DNA from: Microcaldota archaeon
Lineage (GTDB): Archaea > Micrarchaeota > Micrarchaeia > Micrarchaeales > CABMGC01
DNA length: 43,589 nt
Reading direction: 5' to 3'
NCBI GenBank assembly: GCA_021851065.1
Contig: JAJZJQ010000011.1
Span: 1-43,589, forward strand
Shown: in pieces, positions 16,587 through 24,683 of the stretch
Layout of the letters: every line of letters begins with the position of its first letter
Position numbering within the stretch: the first letter of the stretch is position 1
Made by a program: the position numbers and the translations under genes
Notes under the pieces: model-generated
Database searches by the model: none
The model's input: the letters and a program-made list of their open reading frames with translations, nothing else
Told to the model about the DNA's origin: nothing

Positions 16587-17957
16587 TCACTTCTTTGCGC
16601 CACCATAGTAGAAGTGGACTGGCCTGCCAAGTGCCGCGCAGCATGCCTCCTGCATCAGCTCGGAGAAGGTAGGGTGAGGATGTATCGTGTCTGCAATGTC
16701 CTCGAGGGTAGCGCCCATTTCTATCGCAAGAGCTGCTTCGGAAATCATGGCATTTGCATCGGTTGACACTATCTCCACACCCTTCACTATCTCGTTGCCA
16801 TCGTATGCTATCTTTATGAAGCCGCTTGTTCTGTCCAGGGCTATGGCCCTGCCTAGCGCAGTAAGCGGGAACTTCGTTGTAGTTATGCCATCTCCTGACA
16901 TCTTTCCTGCCAGTGCGATCTCAGGATCAGAGAATATGACTGCTGGAATTACTTTGTTGTCGAATTGATAACTCTTTCCTGCGGCGACTTCGCCTGCTAC
17001 CTCGCCCTGCCGTATTGCCTTGTGTGCAAGCATGGGCTCGCCGATCACGTCGCCTATGGCGAGAATGCCGGGATCATCAGTCTGCAACGATTGGTTTACT
17101 TTGACGAAACCCTTCCCGTCCAGCTGGACCCTCGTGTTGCCAAGGCCAAGGCCTTTCGTATATGGCTCAAGTCCCATCGCACTGACTATCACATCTGCGT
17201 CGATCTGCTCCCCGTTGCTCAGTTTTATGCTGCCCGAGTCGTGCGATACAGGCACTGCGGCACTGTGAATTGCAATGCCAAGTTCCTGCATTCTCTTCTT
17301 GACCAGAGCAGTTGCTTCTGGATCAAACCTTGATAATACCTCAGAGCGAGCAACTACATCGACCTTGGTGCCAAGCTTGGCATACAGCGTGCCTATTTCC
17401 ACAGATACATAACCTGCGCCAAGTATAGCCATGCTCTTTGGTATTGATTGCAGCATCAGCGCAGCTTTGTAGTCGATCACATTGCCTGAGAACTCGAAAC
17501 CTGGCAGCGTCTTTGGCTCTGATCCCGTTGCTATTATTGCCTTCTTGAAGTCCAGTTCCTCGCCGTTGGTCAGCTGCAGTTTGCTTGAGGATATGAAAGT
17601 TGCCTCGCCTTTTATCACCTCGACGCCGTTGGATTTGCACAGATAGTCTACACCCTGCTCTAGCTTCTTTGATACTGACATGCGCCAGTCGTACATTCTT
17701 GCCGCATCTATGCTTGCTCCTTGGCATTTTATGCCCATATTCTCAGAATGGGACAGGTCGTAGAAAAGGTCTGCTATGTGTATCAGGGTCTTTGACGGTA
17801 TGCAAGCGTAGTTGAGGCAGTGGCCGCCCATCTTGTTCTTCTCCACGACAGCAGTATTCAGGCCAAGCTGTGATGCCCTTATCGCAGCAACGTATCCGCC
17901 AACTCCCCCGCCTATCACTGCGAGGTCTACCTGTTCAGGTATGGATCCCATTACCAT
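16587..17957 (-). CDS. lpdA: Dihydrolipoamide dehydrogenase (E3)
   Basis: 456 aa from ATG 17957; ATG 17951 is also possible, and longer starts run into the E2 gene. Re-oxidises the dihydrolipoyl group of E2 using FAD and NAD. Visible: FAD-binding VIGGGVGGYVAAIRASQLG, redox disulfide C47/C52 in GGHCLNYACIPSKTL, NAD-binding ILGAGYVSVEIG, the second FAD contact AIGDVI, and the C-terminal HPHPTFSELMQEA with the catalytic His-Glu pair. It follows E2 by 4 nt. Confidence 0.93.
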   Translation of the reverse strand: MVMGSIPEQVDLAVIGGGVGGYVAAIRASQLGLNTAVVEKNKMGGHCLNYACIPSKTLIHIADLFYDLSHSENMGIKCQGASIDAARMYDWRMSVSKKLEQGVDYLCKSNGVEVIKGEATFISSSKLQLTNGEELDFKKAIIATGSEPKTLPGFEFSGNVIDYKAALMLQSIPKSMAILGAGYVSVEIGTLYAKLGTKVDVVARSEVLSRFDPEATALVKKRMQELGIAIHSAAVPVSHDSGSIKLSNGEQIDADVIVSAMGLEPYTKGLGLGNTRVQLDGKGFVKVNQSLQTDDPGILAIGDVIGEPMLAHKAIRQGEVAGEVAAGKSYQFDNKVIPAVIFSDPEIALAGKMSGDGITTTKFPLTALGRAIALDRTSGFIKIAYDGNEIVKGVEIVSTDANAMISEAALAIEMGATLEDIADTIHPHPTFSELMQEACCAALGRPVHFYYGGAKK

Positions 17958-17961
17958 ATTT

Positions 17962-19335
17962 TCACAGCATTTCGAGGAAGTCAGGATCCTCGATATAAGT
18001 CTTGACTGCGTTTGCGAATTTTGCTGCCTCTGCACCGTCGAATATCCTGTGATCGAAAGAGAGCGATATGGGGAGCACCTTTCCTACAACTATCTTTCCA
18101 TCCTGCACTACAGGTTCATCACGTATTAGATGCACACCGAGTATCGCTGCCTCCGGGTAATTTATCATTGGTACAGAGAAATAGCCTCCGCCAAGGCTGC
18201 CTATGTTGGTGATTGTGAACGTGCTGTCGCGCATCTCGTCTATGGCTATTGTGCCGCCTAGTATCTTGTCATGCAGCTGCTGTATGTCCTTTGCTAGATC
18301 TATTATGCCCTTTTTGTCTGCATCTTTTATGACTATAACCTTGAGGCCATCCTTCGCCTCTGCAGCAAGGCCTATGTTGTAGTACTTCTTGACTATCAGC
18401 TCCTGCCTGTCGTGATCGTAGCTTGCATTAACTGTAGGGCTCTGCTTTAGCGCCTGCACAACGGCCTTGATTATGAACGGCAGGAACGTGAGCTTGACCC
18501 CCATCTTTGCAGCGTTACCCTTCTCGCGGGTCGTTATATCCCACAGTTTTGTGGCGTTTATCTTGTCCATATGGACTGCACGGGGTATAGACCAGGAGAG
18601 CTCCATATTCCTTGCTATGGCCTTCCTTGTCTGCGATAACGGCACCCGCTCTATATCGTGCCCGTGCTGTTCTTCAAGCACCTCTGAGAATTTTGGCACT
18701 GGCTTTCTCTGCATGCTGCCCTTCATCATCGCGCTCTTTAGATCGTTTTCAAGTACCCTTCCGCCAGGGCCTGTGCCTATGATCTTGGAAATGTCGATGT
18801 TGTTATCGTATGCCATCTTCCTCACATAAGGAGTTGCTATTATCTCCTTTTGCTGTGGCTTTGGAGCTGGAGAAGGCGAAGGCAGGGGTTTTTCGTCACC
18901 GGCTGCACTCTGCAGCTTGTCAAGATTTATCACTGGTGGAGTTGCCTGCAGCATCATGTCGCTTAGAGACGTGCCAGGTTTCGCCCTCATGGCTGCGTCC
19001 CTTGGCGTGGCAGGGGCAGTAAGCTTGGATGGCGGCAGGGGAGCTTCTGCGGCATTAGGCTGCGGTTGCATAGGTGGCGAGGGAGACGGCTGCTTCGTGT
19101 CGCCAGGAGTAATGATTGTAGCTATAAGATCGCCCACCTTTATCTCCGAGTTCTCCCTGGCAGCCAATTTGATTGTCCCTGAAGCCGGAGCAGGTATGTT
19201 GACCACGGCCTTGTCAGTTTCTATCTGTGCTATTGTCTGGTCCTCCTTTACAGCATCGCCGTCCTTGACAAGCCACTTTTGGAAATGGCCTTCTGTTATC
19301 CCTTCCCCTACGTCTACAAATCTTAGTTCTTTCAT
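17962..19335 (-). CDS. Dihydrolipoamide acyltransferase (E2)
   Basis: 457 aa, core of a 2-oxoacid dehydrogenase complex. One N-terminal lipoyl domain (about 1-78; lipoylated lysine K42 in IETDKAVV), a long P/A/S-rich linker, a peripheral-subunit-binding domain (IATPYVRKMAYDNNIDISK, about 167-203), and a catalytic domain with SLSFDHRIFDGAEA (H429, D433). Only one lipoyl domain is present. Gap to E1beta is 5 nt. Whether the substrate is pyruvate or branched-chain 2-oxoacids cannot be settled from E2. No lipoate ligase or synthase is in the window. Confidence 0.93.
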   Translation of the reverse strand: MKELRFVDVGEGITEGHFQKWLVKDGDAVKEDQTIAQIETDKAVVNIPAPASGTIKLAARENSEIKVGDLIATIITPGDTKQPSPSPPMQPQPNAAEAPLPPSKLTAPATPRDAAMRAKPGTSLSDMMLQATPPVINLDKLQSAAGDEKPLPSPSPAPKPQQKEIIATPYVRKMAYDNNIDISKIIGTGPGGRVLENDLKSAMMKGSMQRKPVPKFSEVLEEQHGHDIERVPLSQTRKAIARNMELSWSIPRAVHMDKINATKLWDITTREKGNAAKMGVKLTFLPFIIKAVVQALKQSPTVNASYDHDRQELIVKKYYNIGLAAEAKDGLKVIVIKDADKKGIIDLAKDIQQLHDKILGGTIAIDEMRDSTFTITNIGSLGGGYFSVPMINYPEAAILGVHLIRDEPVVQDGKIVVGKVLPISLSFDHRIFDGAEAAKFANAVKTYIEDPDFLEML

Positions 19336-19340
19336 GGCAT

Positions 19341-20312
19341 TCAGTCCTGCACCGCCATTATATGGTCTATGGCTTGAGATACCTTCAGTTCGTTTGGTAT
19401 GTAGTACTTCTCATATCCAGGCATAGGATATGGGAAGCTTGGAGATGCCACCCTCATTACTGGAGCCTTGAGCTCGAAGATTGCATTTTCAGCTATCCTT
19501 GCGGCTATCTCTGCGCCTACACCAAAGCTCATGGAAGCCTCGTGGACTATTATCACTCTGCCGGTCTTCCTTGCGCTTGCGAGTATCGCTTCCTCGTCCA
19601 GCGGATTTATTGTCCTAAGGTCGAGTACATCTGCACTGACCTTCTTTTTTGCTACAACATCCTTTACAAGAGGGGCCATGGTGCCGTAGGTGATTATACT
19701 AAGGTCGCTGCCCTCGCTAAGCAGCTTGGCCTTGCCTATCGGCACCTCATACATATCATCAGGTATATCTTCCTTGAAGAGCCGGTATAGCTTGGTAGGC
19801 TCCAGAAATACCACAGGGTCGTTCATCCTTAGAGCCTTGATCATTAGCCCCTTTGCATCATATGGAGTCGACGGCTCCACAACTATTAACCCACCTATAT
19901 GGGAATAGTAAGCTTCAGGGCTGTCTGAATGGTGCTCAAGGGTTCTCACACCCCCGCTAACAGGCGTGCGCACAACCATTGGCACCGGATATATGGATCT
20001 TGTCCTGCTTCGGTACCTGGAAGCGTGGTTTATTAGCTGGCTAAAGCCAAGGAACATGAAACCTGCGAACTGAACTTCCGGTACAGGATGCATACCTGCA
20101 AGGGCCATGCCTATCGACGCACCAAGTATGCCGGATTCTGCCAGCGGGGTGTCCATAACCCTGCTTTCGCCAAACTTCGCCTGCAGCCCTTCGGTAACCC
20201 GAAATACGCCGCCGTCCTTGCCTATATCTTCGCCAAGCAGCACTATCCTGTCGTTCTCCTTCATGGAGAGTTCAAGCGCATTGTTTATGGCAGTAACCAT
20301 GTTTGCCTTCAT
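19341..20312 (-). CDS. pdhB: 2-oxoacid dehydrogenase E1 component, beta subunit
   Basis: 323 aa, usual length. With E1alpha it forms the thiamin-diphosphate decarboxylase of the complex. Visible: MVTAINNALELSMKENDRIVLLGEDIG, AESGILGASIGMALAGMHPVPEVQFAGF, and DLRTINPLDEEAIL near the transketolase C-terminal domain. The ATG overlaps the E1alpha TGA by 4 bp, so translation is coupled. The substrate is called as pyruvate by analogy with related archaeal operons; branched-chain substrates are possible. Confidence 0.92.
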   Translation of the reverse strand: MKANMVTAINNALELSMKENDRIVLLGEDIGKDGGVFRVTEGLQAKFGESRVMDTPLAESGILGASIGMALAGMHPVPEVQFAGFMFLGFSQLINHASRYRSRTRSIYPVPMVVRTPVSGGVRTLEHHSDSPEAYYSHIGGLIVVEPSTPYDAKGLMIKALRMNDPVVFLEPTKLYRLFKEDIPDDMYEVPIGKAKLLSEGSDLSIITYGTMAPLVKDVVAKKKVSADVLDLRTINPLDEEAILASARKTGRVIIVHEASMSFGVGAEIAARIAENAIFELKAPVMRVASPSFPYPMPGYEKYYIPNELKVSQAIDHIMAVQD

Positions 20313-21400
20313 TTCGAATCGCCTTGCCAGAACCCTGCTTTCAGCGCATCGTCAAGTTCATGCTGCAGCACCTGCGGCATGTAGCTGTAGACGTTGCTAA
20401 ACATGCTCTTTGGATCTGGCACGAACTTTTCTGCCTTATCCACTGCATCATCTATAAACTTTGACTGCTCTTCCTCCAGCGCCTTCTGTTTGGCATCGTC
20501 CCACAGCCCCTTCTTCTCCAGATAGAGCCTGACACGAAGTATCGGATCCTTTTTCTTCCATGCTTCTACCTCTGCATCGCTCCTGTACTTTGTAGGGTCG
20601 TCTGCGGTGGTGTGCATGCTCATTCTGTAAGTAACGCACTCTATGACTTGCGGCCCGTAAGCGGAAGATTCTATCGCATCCTTTGTGGCCTTATACACGG
20701 CCAGAACGTCGTTGCCGTCCACCTGCATTCCGGGCACTCCGGCTGCCATTGCCTTCTGCGCCAGCGTCTTGGCAGCTGTCTGGTCCCTGCGCGGCACTGA
20801 TATTGCCCATTGGTTATTCTCTATTATTGTGACCAGCGGAGCCTTCCACACGCCTGCGAAATTGAGAGCCTCGTAGAAATCGCCTTCGGATGTGCCGCCG
20901 TCCCCTACGTAGACGACTACAGCTGCCCCGGTTTTGAGATACTTTTGAGCCATGGCCATCCCTGCGCCATGAGGCATCTGGGTAGACACAGGCACGATTA
21001 TAGGAAGTGCGCCGAATTCGCGCGGCAGAGAGCTTCCTTCCTCGTATCCCCTCCAGTACAGAAAGAGGGCTTCTGGAGGCGTGCCGCGGGCAAGATATAC
21101 CCCATGCTGCCTGAAATTTGGAACGAAGATGTCCTTTTGGCGCATGGCCAGTGCGCTGCCTATCTGAGTAGCCTCCTCGCCCACAAGCGGAGCGTATGTT
21201 GCTGCACGGCCCTGCCTTTGCAGGCTCAGCGTCTTTGCATCCGCTGCCCTTGCCAGGACCATGTACTTGTACATGTCCAGTATCCTGCTGTCGCTAAGAT
21301 CTTTTGGCATTAGGGACTGGTCGGCATTTCCCTTCTCGTCCATTATCTGGAGGTACTCTATCTTTCCCTCGAAAGCATCAGCCATCAAAGAGATCGCCAT
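20309..21400 (-). CDS. pdhA: 2-oxoacid dehydrogenase E1 component, alpha subunit
   Basis: 363 aa. The thiamin-diphosphate motif runs from GDGGTSEGDFYEAL to IIENNQWAIS, and VGEEATQIGSALAM and YRMSMHTTADDPTKYR are typical of PDH/BCKDH alpha subunits; the last contains the conserved loop around the complex's phosphorylation-loop histidine. First gene of the operon: a TATA-like GTAATAAATT (minus strand, 21421-21430) lies about 25 nt before ATG 21400, so the mRNA is probably leaderless. ATG 21385 is an alternative start. Confidence 0.92.
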   Translation of the reverse strand: MAISLMADAFEGKIEYLQIMDEKGNADQSLMPKDLSDSRILDMYKYMVLARAADAKTLSLQRQGRAATYAPLVGEEATQIGSALAMRQKDIFVPNFRQHGVYLARGTPPEALFLYWRGYEEGSSLPREFGALPIIVPVSTQMPHGAGMAMAQKYLKTGAAVVVYVGDGGTSEGDFYEALNFAGVWKAPLVTIIENNQWAISVPRRDQTAAKTLAQKAMAAGVPGMQVDGNDVLAVYKATKDAIESSAYGPQVIECVTYRMSMHTTADDPTKYRSDAEVEAWKKKDPILRVRLYLEKKGLWDDAKQKALEEEQSKFIDDAVDKAEKFVPDPKSMFSNVYSYMPQVLQHELDDALKAGFWQGDSK

Positions 21401-21420
21401 TAGTTACATACCATGAATAG

Positions 21421-21430
21421 AATTTATTAC
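21421..21430 (-). promoter_or_regulatory. TATA box of the E1alpha-E1beta-E2-E3-nadK operon
   Basis: GTAATAAATT on the minus strand, 20-30 nt upstream of ATG 21400; no Shine-Dalgarno is seen before that ATG. Confidence 0.5.
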
Positions 21431-21463
21431 TTTGTGCAATTGTTGTGTAACGGCATGCAGGCC

Positions 21464-22153
21464 TCATACAGTTATTATCCCGGCATCGGTTGCAAGGCTT
21501 ACAAGATCGCGCCTGTGCATTGTTTCTTTCCTGGATTTCAAACCGTGCCCGATGAGGACATCATCGAGGCATGTCACGCTTACCTTTGATCCTGAAAGGT
21601 TAGCGCCCCTGAACTCCGCGCCTCTGGCTTTGACTGAGATCAGAATTGCTCCCTTGAGGTCTGCGCCGCGCAGATACGCATTCTCAAGATTTGCTCCGGT
21701 GAAATCGCAGCCTTTCAGATATGCGCCCCACAGGTAGGTGTCAGACAGATCGGCAAGTTTAGCCGATGCATAGCCCAGATATGCGCCGCTCATGTTTGCG
21801 CCCTTTGCCTTAGTTTTTGACATTGCTGCGTATGCTAGATTCGCGCTGCCCAGATTTGCAGTCTGAAGATCGGCACCGCTGAGGTTTGAATAACCCAAAT
21901 TTGACCCCCCAAGGTTTGCTGCGCGTAGGTACGACATTGAAAGATTGGCCTCCGAAAGGTCTGCGCCGCCAAGGTTCGAGGCCTTGAGATTTGTACCGGA
22001 TAGGTTGAGTCTTGACAGGTTTGCTCCGCCAAGGTTTGCTGCTGAAAGATCCATGTTTATTGACTTAAGGTCATGTCTGAGCTTCTTCTCCGAAGAAGTT
22101 GGAAACATATATATACTATCTCTTAGACCTTCTATAACAGTACTTCTTTGCAT
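21464..22153 (-). CDS. Pentapeptide-repeat protein
   Basis: 229 aa. From about residue 35 to 185 there are some 30 tandem A(D/N)LXX-type units (for example ANLGGANLSRLNLSGTNLKA), which fold as a right-handed quadrilateral beta helix. Such proteins can mimic DNA or serve as scaffolds; no partner is indicated. The N-terminus (MQRSTVIEGLRDSIYMFPTS) and the last 45 residues are non-repetitive; the C-terminal HRRDLVSLATDAGI could be a small helical domain. ATG 22153 is about 27 nt after a TATA box (22177-22186), favouring a leaderless start. It is divergent from the nucleotidyltransferase and shares that TATA region. Confidence 0.88.
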   Translation of the reverse strand: MQRSTVIEGLRDSIYMFPTSSEKKLRHDLKSINMDLSAANLGGANLSRLNLSGTNLKASNLGGADLSEANLSMSYLRAANLGGSNLGYSNLSGADLQTANLGSANLAYAAMSKTKAKGANMSGAYLGYASAKLADLSDTYLWGAYLKGCDFTGANLENAYLRGADLKGAILISVKARGAEFRGANLSGSKVSVTCLDDVLIGHGLKSRKETMHRRDLVSLATDAGIITV

Positions 22154-22176
22154 GGTTTAAGTTTGCTTGCTTAGAG

Positions 22177-22186
22177 CTTAAATAAG
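22177..22186. promoter_or_regulatory. Shared divergent TATA region
   Basis: CTTAAATAAG reads as a TATA box in both directions (minus strand CTTATTTAAG). It is placed for leaderless transcription of the pentapeptide gene and for a start near 22207 of the nucleotidyltransferase mRNA, which favours TTG 22213 as its start codon. Confidence 0.45.
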
Positions 22187-22212
22187 CGCGTGCGGTGGGG
22201 GAGAGTGATTTA

Positions 22213-22977
22213 TTGGATGCATTGATACTATGTGGGGGTTTTGCAACCAGGCTTGAGCCAATAACTTTGTTTGTGCCAAAACCGCTGCTTCCAATAGGCG
22301 GTAAGCCCATACTCGATCACATAATAGAAAACGTGGAGAGGCAGGGCATTGGCAGGATAGTGCTTTCAACAAACCGCAAATTCGGGGACCAGTTTGAGTA
22401 CTGGATAGGGAACTGGAAGGCAAGCGGTCTTGATGGCAAGATAAGCCTAATAACAGAGCCCACCATGCATGATGGAGAGAAGTTTGGCGCAATAAAGGGC
22501 ATAAACTATGCCATAGAAAGAGCAGGGTTCGCTGATGATCTTCTTGTCATAGCTGGCGACAATTACTTCTCTTTCGACCTTGGCAGGTTAATAGGCGCGT
22601 ACAGGAAGACCGGAAAGCCCACAATAGCCGTACATAACATAAAATCAGTAGAGGGTGCTACGCGCTTTGGAGTTGTGGAGATGGATGGGGACATAGTGAA
22701 GGGCTTTGAAGAGAAGCCGCAGCACCCTAAATCGACTTACATAAGCACAGGCATATACGCGCTGCCTAAGGAGACACTTGGAAGGTTCAGCGAGTATGTA
22801 AGTGATGGTAACAATCCCGATGCACCTGGCTACTTCCTGCAGTGGCTCATAAAGAAGGAGAAGATATACGGAGTTGTGTATAACGAGGACTGGCATGACA
22901 TAGGCACTGTTGATACATACAGGGAGGTCTTCGAGAAGCACCTGCACATGGGCCTTGGGAGTAGTTCGGACGAATAG
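22213..22977 (+). CDS. Sugar-phosphate nucleotidyltransferase (glucose-1-P type)
   Basis: 254 aa from TTG 22213; GTG 22195 would add six residues but lies before the expected transcript start. Forms an NDP-sugar from a sugar 1-phosphate and NTP. Visible: nucleotide-binding LILCGGFATRLEPIT with following KPLLPIGGKPI, the metal site AGDNYF, FEEKP, and WHDIGTVDTY at the C-terminus. RmlA/GalU-like enzymes vary in base and sugar, so the exact product (dTDP-, UDP- or GDP-linked) is open. It probably serves glycan or S-layer glycosylation, in keeping with the N-x-S/T-rich surface proteins in the window. Confidence 0.88.
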   Translation: MDALILCGGFATRLEPITLFVPKPLLPIGGKPILDHIIENVERQGIGRIVLSTNRKFGDQFEYWIGNWKASGLDGKISLITEPTMHDGEKFGAIKGINYAIERAGFADDLLVIAGDNYFSFDLGRLIGAYRKTGKPTIAVHNIKSVEGATRFGVVEMDGDIVKGFEEKPQHPKSTYISTGIYALPKETLGRFSEYVSDGNNPDAPGYFLQWLIKKEKIYGVVYNEDWHDIGTVDTYREVFEKHLHMGLGSSSDE

Positions 22978-23095
22978 CTGCAGCAATAATACGAATCAAT
23001 TAGATAACCACAGGCACTTATCAGCCATTTCTGCAATAGCCCTTGATCCTAGAACCCTAATAACATAAGGCATATTAGTTGCCGAAAGGAACAAT

Positions 23096-23160
23096 GGCTG
23101 CCAATAAGCAGCCCTGTCCTTTGCTGGCCTTAATCCATCCCCGTTGGATCCGCAAAGGAC
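23096..23160. other. Candidate structured RNA element: two successive stem-loops
   Basis: GGCTGC (23096-23101) pairs with GCAGCC (23108-23113) over a CAATAA loop. Immediately after, GTCCTTTGC (23116-23124) pairs perfectly with GCAAAGGAC (23152-23160), enclosing ATCCA (23133-23137)/TGGAT (23145-23149) with loop TCCCCGT. No gene of normal quality occupies 22978-23441. A symmetrical TTTATATA at 23193-23200 could drive transcription on the minus strand through both hairpins. It may be a small RNA, a cis-regulatory leader or a terminator region. Confidence 0.4.
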
Positions 23161-23228
23161 CCAACAAAACCCAATCCCTGGCTCTGTATTCCTTTATATA
23201 GAATGGGGTATTTAAGTCTTGCTATTAG

Positions 23229-23247
23229 TATTACGGATAACGTAATA
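23229..23247. repeat. Inverted repeat TATTACG-N5-CGTAATA
   Basis: Perfect 7-bp arms (23229-23235 and 23241-23247) around GATAA in the AT-rich intergenic stretch before the small peptide gene; a possible protein-binding site. Its half-site TTACG resembles the 13-bp palindrome found 60 bp further on. Confidence 0.4.
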
Positions 23248-23300
23248 TTGGTGTTGTGACGGTTATTTCCTCGACAACTTAGTTATATTGGCAGTTTTGT

Positions 23301-23313
23301 TACGAATATAGTA
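23301..23313. promoter_or_regulatory. Palindromic operator copy 1 (12/13 match)
   Basis: TACGAATATAGTA differs at one base from the 13-bp consensus TACGAATATCGTA, which is perfect at 27943 and 28013. It lies about 70 bp upstream of the TATA box at 23384. Confidence 0.5.
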
Positions 23314-23383
23314 AAATAGGAGCGGTGCTTTTATTCTCTTTGGCGGATTTCGGTATATCGTCGGATTTATTGTAGAGAAGATA

Positions 23384-23391
23384 TTTATATG
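23384..23391 (+). promoter_or_regulatory. TATA box before the 47-aa peptide gene
   Basis: TTTATATG; transcript start is expected near 23414, followed by GAGGTGG (23430-23436) as a strong ribosome-binding site for TTG 23442. Confidence 0.45.
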
Positions 23392-23441
23392 ACTTAGTTA
23401 TAACATATTGTCATTAATAGAGTTAATGTGAGGTGGGAACA

Positions 23442-23585
23442 TTGGCATTTGCCCTGGCAAGTGGTGGAGAGGCTAACAGAGGTCGCGAGTCTAGTCTTCA
23501 GCAGCTAAGAGATGATTTGAAAACGGCTAGTAGGAACGCCTATAGAGACCTGCCTAGCAGGGTAGATCTGCGCAGCTATAGATAA
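23442..23585 (+). CDS. Small peptide, 47 aa, unknown
   Basis: Starts at TTG 23442, with GAGGTGG five nucleotides upstream and a TATA box at an appropriate distance, so expression signals are better than chance. The peptide is hydrophilic: MAFALASGGEANRGRE, a helical SLQQLRDDLKTASR, then NAYRDLPSRVDLRSYR. There is no membrane segment, cysteine or recognisable domain. It precedes a 272-aa unknown gene on the same strand by 82 nt, though that gene has its own TATA box. Its YRDLPS near the C-terminus loosely resembles YSELPS in the small protein at 33.1 kb. It could be a leader, precursor or carrier peptide; that is speculation. Confidence 0.45.
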   Translation: MAFALASGGEANRGRESSLQQLRDDLKTASRNAYRDLPSRVDLRSYR

Positions 23586-23670
23586 AGCACTGGACTTGAT
23601 TCTTGATAGAGAAGGTGTTTATATGGGGCTGTGCAACAATGTTTGATTACGGCTATTTGAGTGGTGGATG

Positions 23671-24486
23671 ATGTCAGTTGCAGTATCTAGCAGGAGTAAT
23701 GAGGATCATGGTAAGCACACCATGTTGAAGAGCGTAGCTAGGGGGTTAAGTAGGATAAAAGTTGATGCATTGCATAGCATGAGGGATGGAGGAATGGGAG
23801 CATTTAGGAGAGCCAGGCGCGCTGTTGGACTTGGAAGAGTCAAGAAAACTGGAGAGGCAGACAGCGAAGGAATTAAAGGGAGGCTTGACTTTCGTGAGAT
23901 TGGACTAAGGGAGATGCGTGCCAGAGGAGTTGAAGATACCATCATGATACTTCAAAGCCTGATAGACCCAGGACTTATAGAAAATAGCGAAAGATACATC
24001 AGAAGCTTGAGTGGGAGAGAAAACTTAGAGGCCAGACATGCATATGTAGAAGGAGCAATAATGGCTTTGGCCCCAGACAGTATTCTTGGTTATATAGACA
24101 GGGAAGCTCTTACAGAAGAAAGGAGTAATGCAATAATCAGATTTGCGGCAAGAATAGCAGCGTCAACGGCTGCTGAACTTGAGGGCTTTCTTGACTCTGA
24201 TGGGAAGATACGCGTAGGAGGTAGGGAAACAGGACTTGGGATTTTGAATGTTGACAGGATGCGCAACTATGCTGTAAGAGAGTATACGTTGGTTCGCGAT
24301 AGAAAGGCAGCTGAAGGCTTGTGCAATTCTACAGAAATCTTGTATAAAAAGATGGGATATCCTTTCTCAGGTAGTCTGGTAGTCAGAGACATGAAACGCG
24401 CTATGGAAGAAATCGAAGCAGAGATGGAATCAGTTAGAAGGATTGCAGACGAGTCAAATCTGCACGGCAACATAAGAGATAATTAA
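23671..24486 (+). CDS. Unknown helical protein, about 271 aa
   Basis: Starts at ATG 23671 (or the adjacent ATG 23668), with GGTGG just upstream and a TATA-like TTTATATG at 23618. I do not recognise the family. The first 60 residues are basic (KHTMLKSVARGLSRIKVDAL, RRARRAVGLGRVKK), suggesting nucleic-acid or membrane-surface contact. The remainder is almost entirely helical and charged, ending in a heptad-like segment (MKRAMEEIEAEMESVRRIA). No signal peptide, membrane span, cysteine cluster or catalytic motif is evident. It sits between the 47-aa peptide and an M20 amidohydrolase on the same strand, inside the region marked by the shared palindrome. Confidence 0.6.
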   Translation: MSVAVSSRSNEDHGKHTMLKSVARGLSRIKVDALHSMRDGGMGAFRRARRAVGLGRVKKTGEADSEGIKGRLDFREIGLREMRARGVEDTIMILQSLIDPGLIENSERYIRSLSGRENLEARHAYVEGAIMALAPDSILGYIDREALTEERSNAIIRFAARIAASTAAELEGFLDSDGKIRVGGRETGLGILNVDRMRNYAVREYTLVRDRKAAEGLCNSTEILYKKMGYPFSGSLVVRDMKRAMEEIEAEMESVRRIADESNLHGNIRDN

Positions 24487-24522
24487 ACATTTGCGAATTA
24501 AGAATAGCCTTATGTCCCTTTG

Positions 24523-24595
24523 AAGATATACCCTGAATTTGTATGCCTGTTTCAAGATGGCCATACTTATTTCCCAATTAACTTCGGTATATCTT
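24523..24595. other. Nested inverted repeats (candidate RNA structure)
   Basis: AAGATATACC (24523-24532) is perfectly complementary to GGTATATCTT (24586-24595). Between them, GTATGCC (from 24541) pairs with GGCCATAC, flanked by further imperfect pairing (GAATTT/ATTTC). This fills most of the 173-nt gap before the M20 gene. Candidate leader structure, terminator of the upstream gene, or operator. Confidence 0.4.
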
Positions 24596-24642
24596 TGCAT
24601 TTCCTTTCACCCCATCTTTGAGAAGGTGGATTTTCACGCTAT

Positions 24643-24651
24643 GAATTTATA
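24643..24651 (+). promoter_or_regulatory. TATA box of the plus-strand M20 gene
   Basis: ATTTATAAG at 24643-24651 predicts transcription from about 24672, downstream of the first possible start (TTG 24660). This favours TTG 24684, which is preceded by GTGGA. Confidence 0.45.
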
Positions 24652-24683
24652 AGTTTAATTTGGATATTGTAGATAGTGGAAAC

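Noticed and set aside
21560-22060. Regularly repeated short sequences resembling a repeat array
   Set aside because: They are the roughly 15-bp coding periodicity of the pentapeptide-repeat protein, with no spacers; not CRISPR.
22996-23193. Open minus-strand frame of about 65 codons with natural-looking composition (ending ADKCLWLSN)
   Set aside because: No ATG, GTG or TTG exists in its first half, and it runs through the two perfect stem-loops; a structured element explains the region better.
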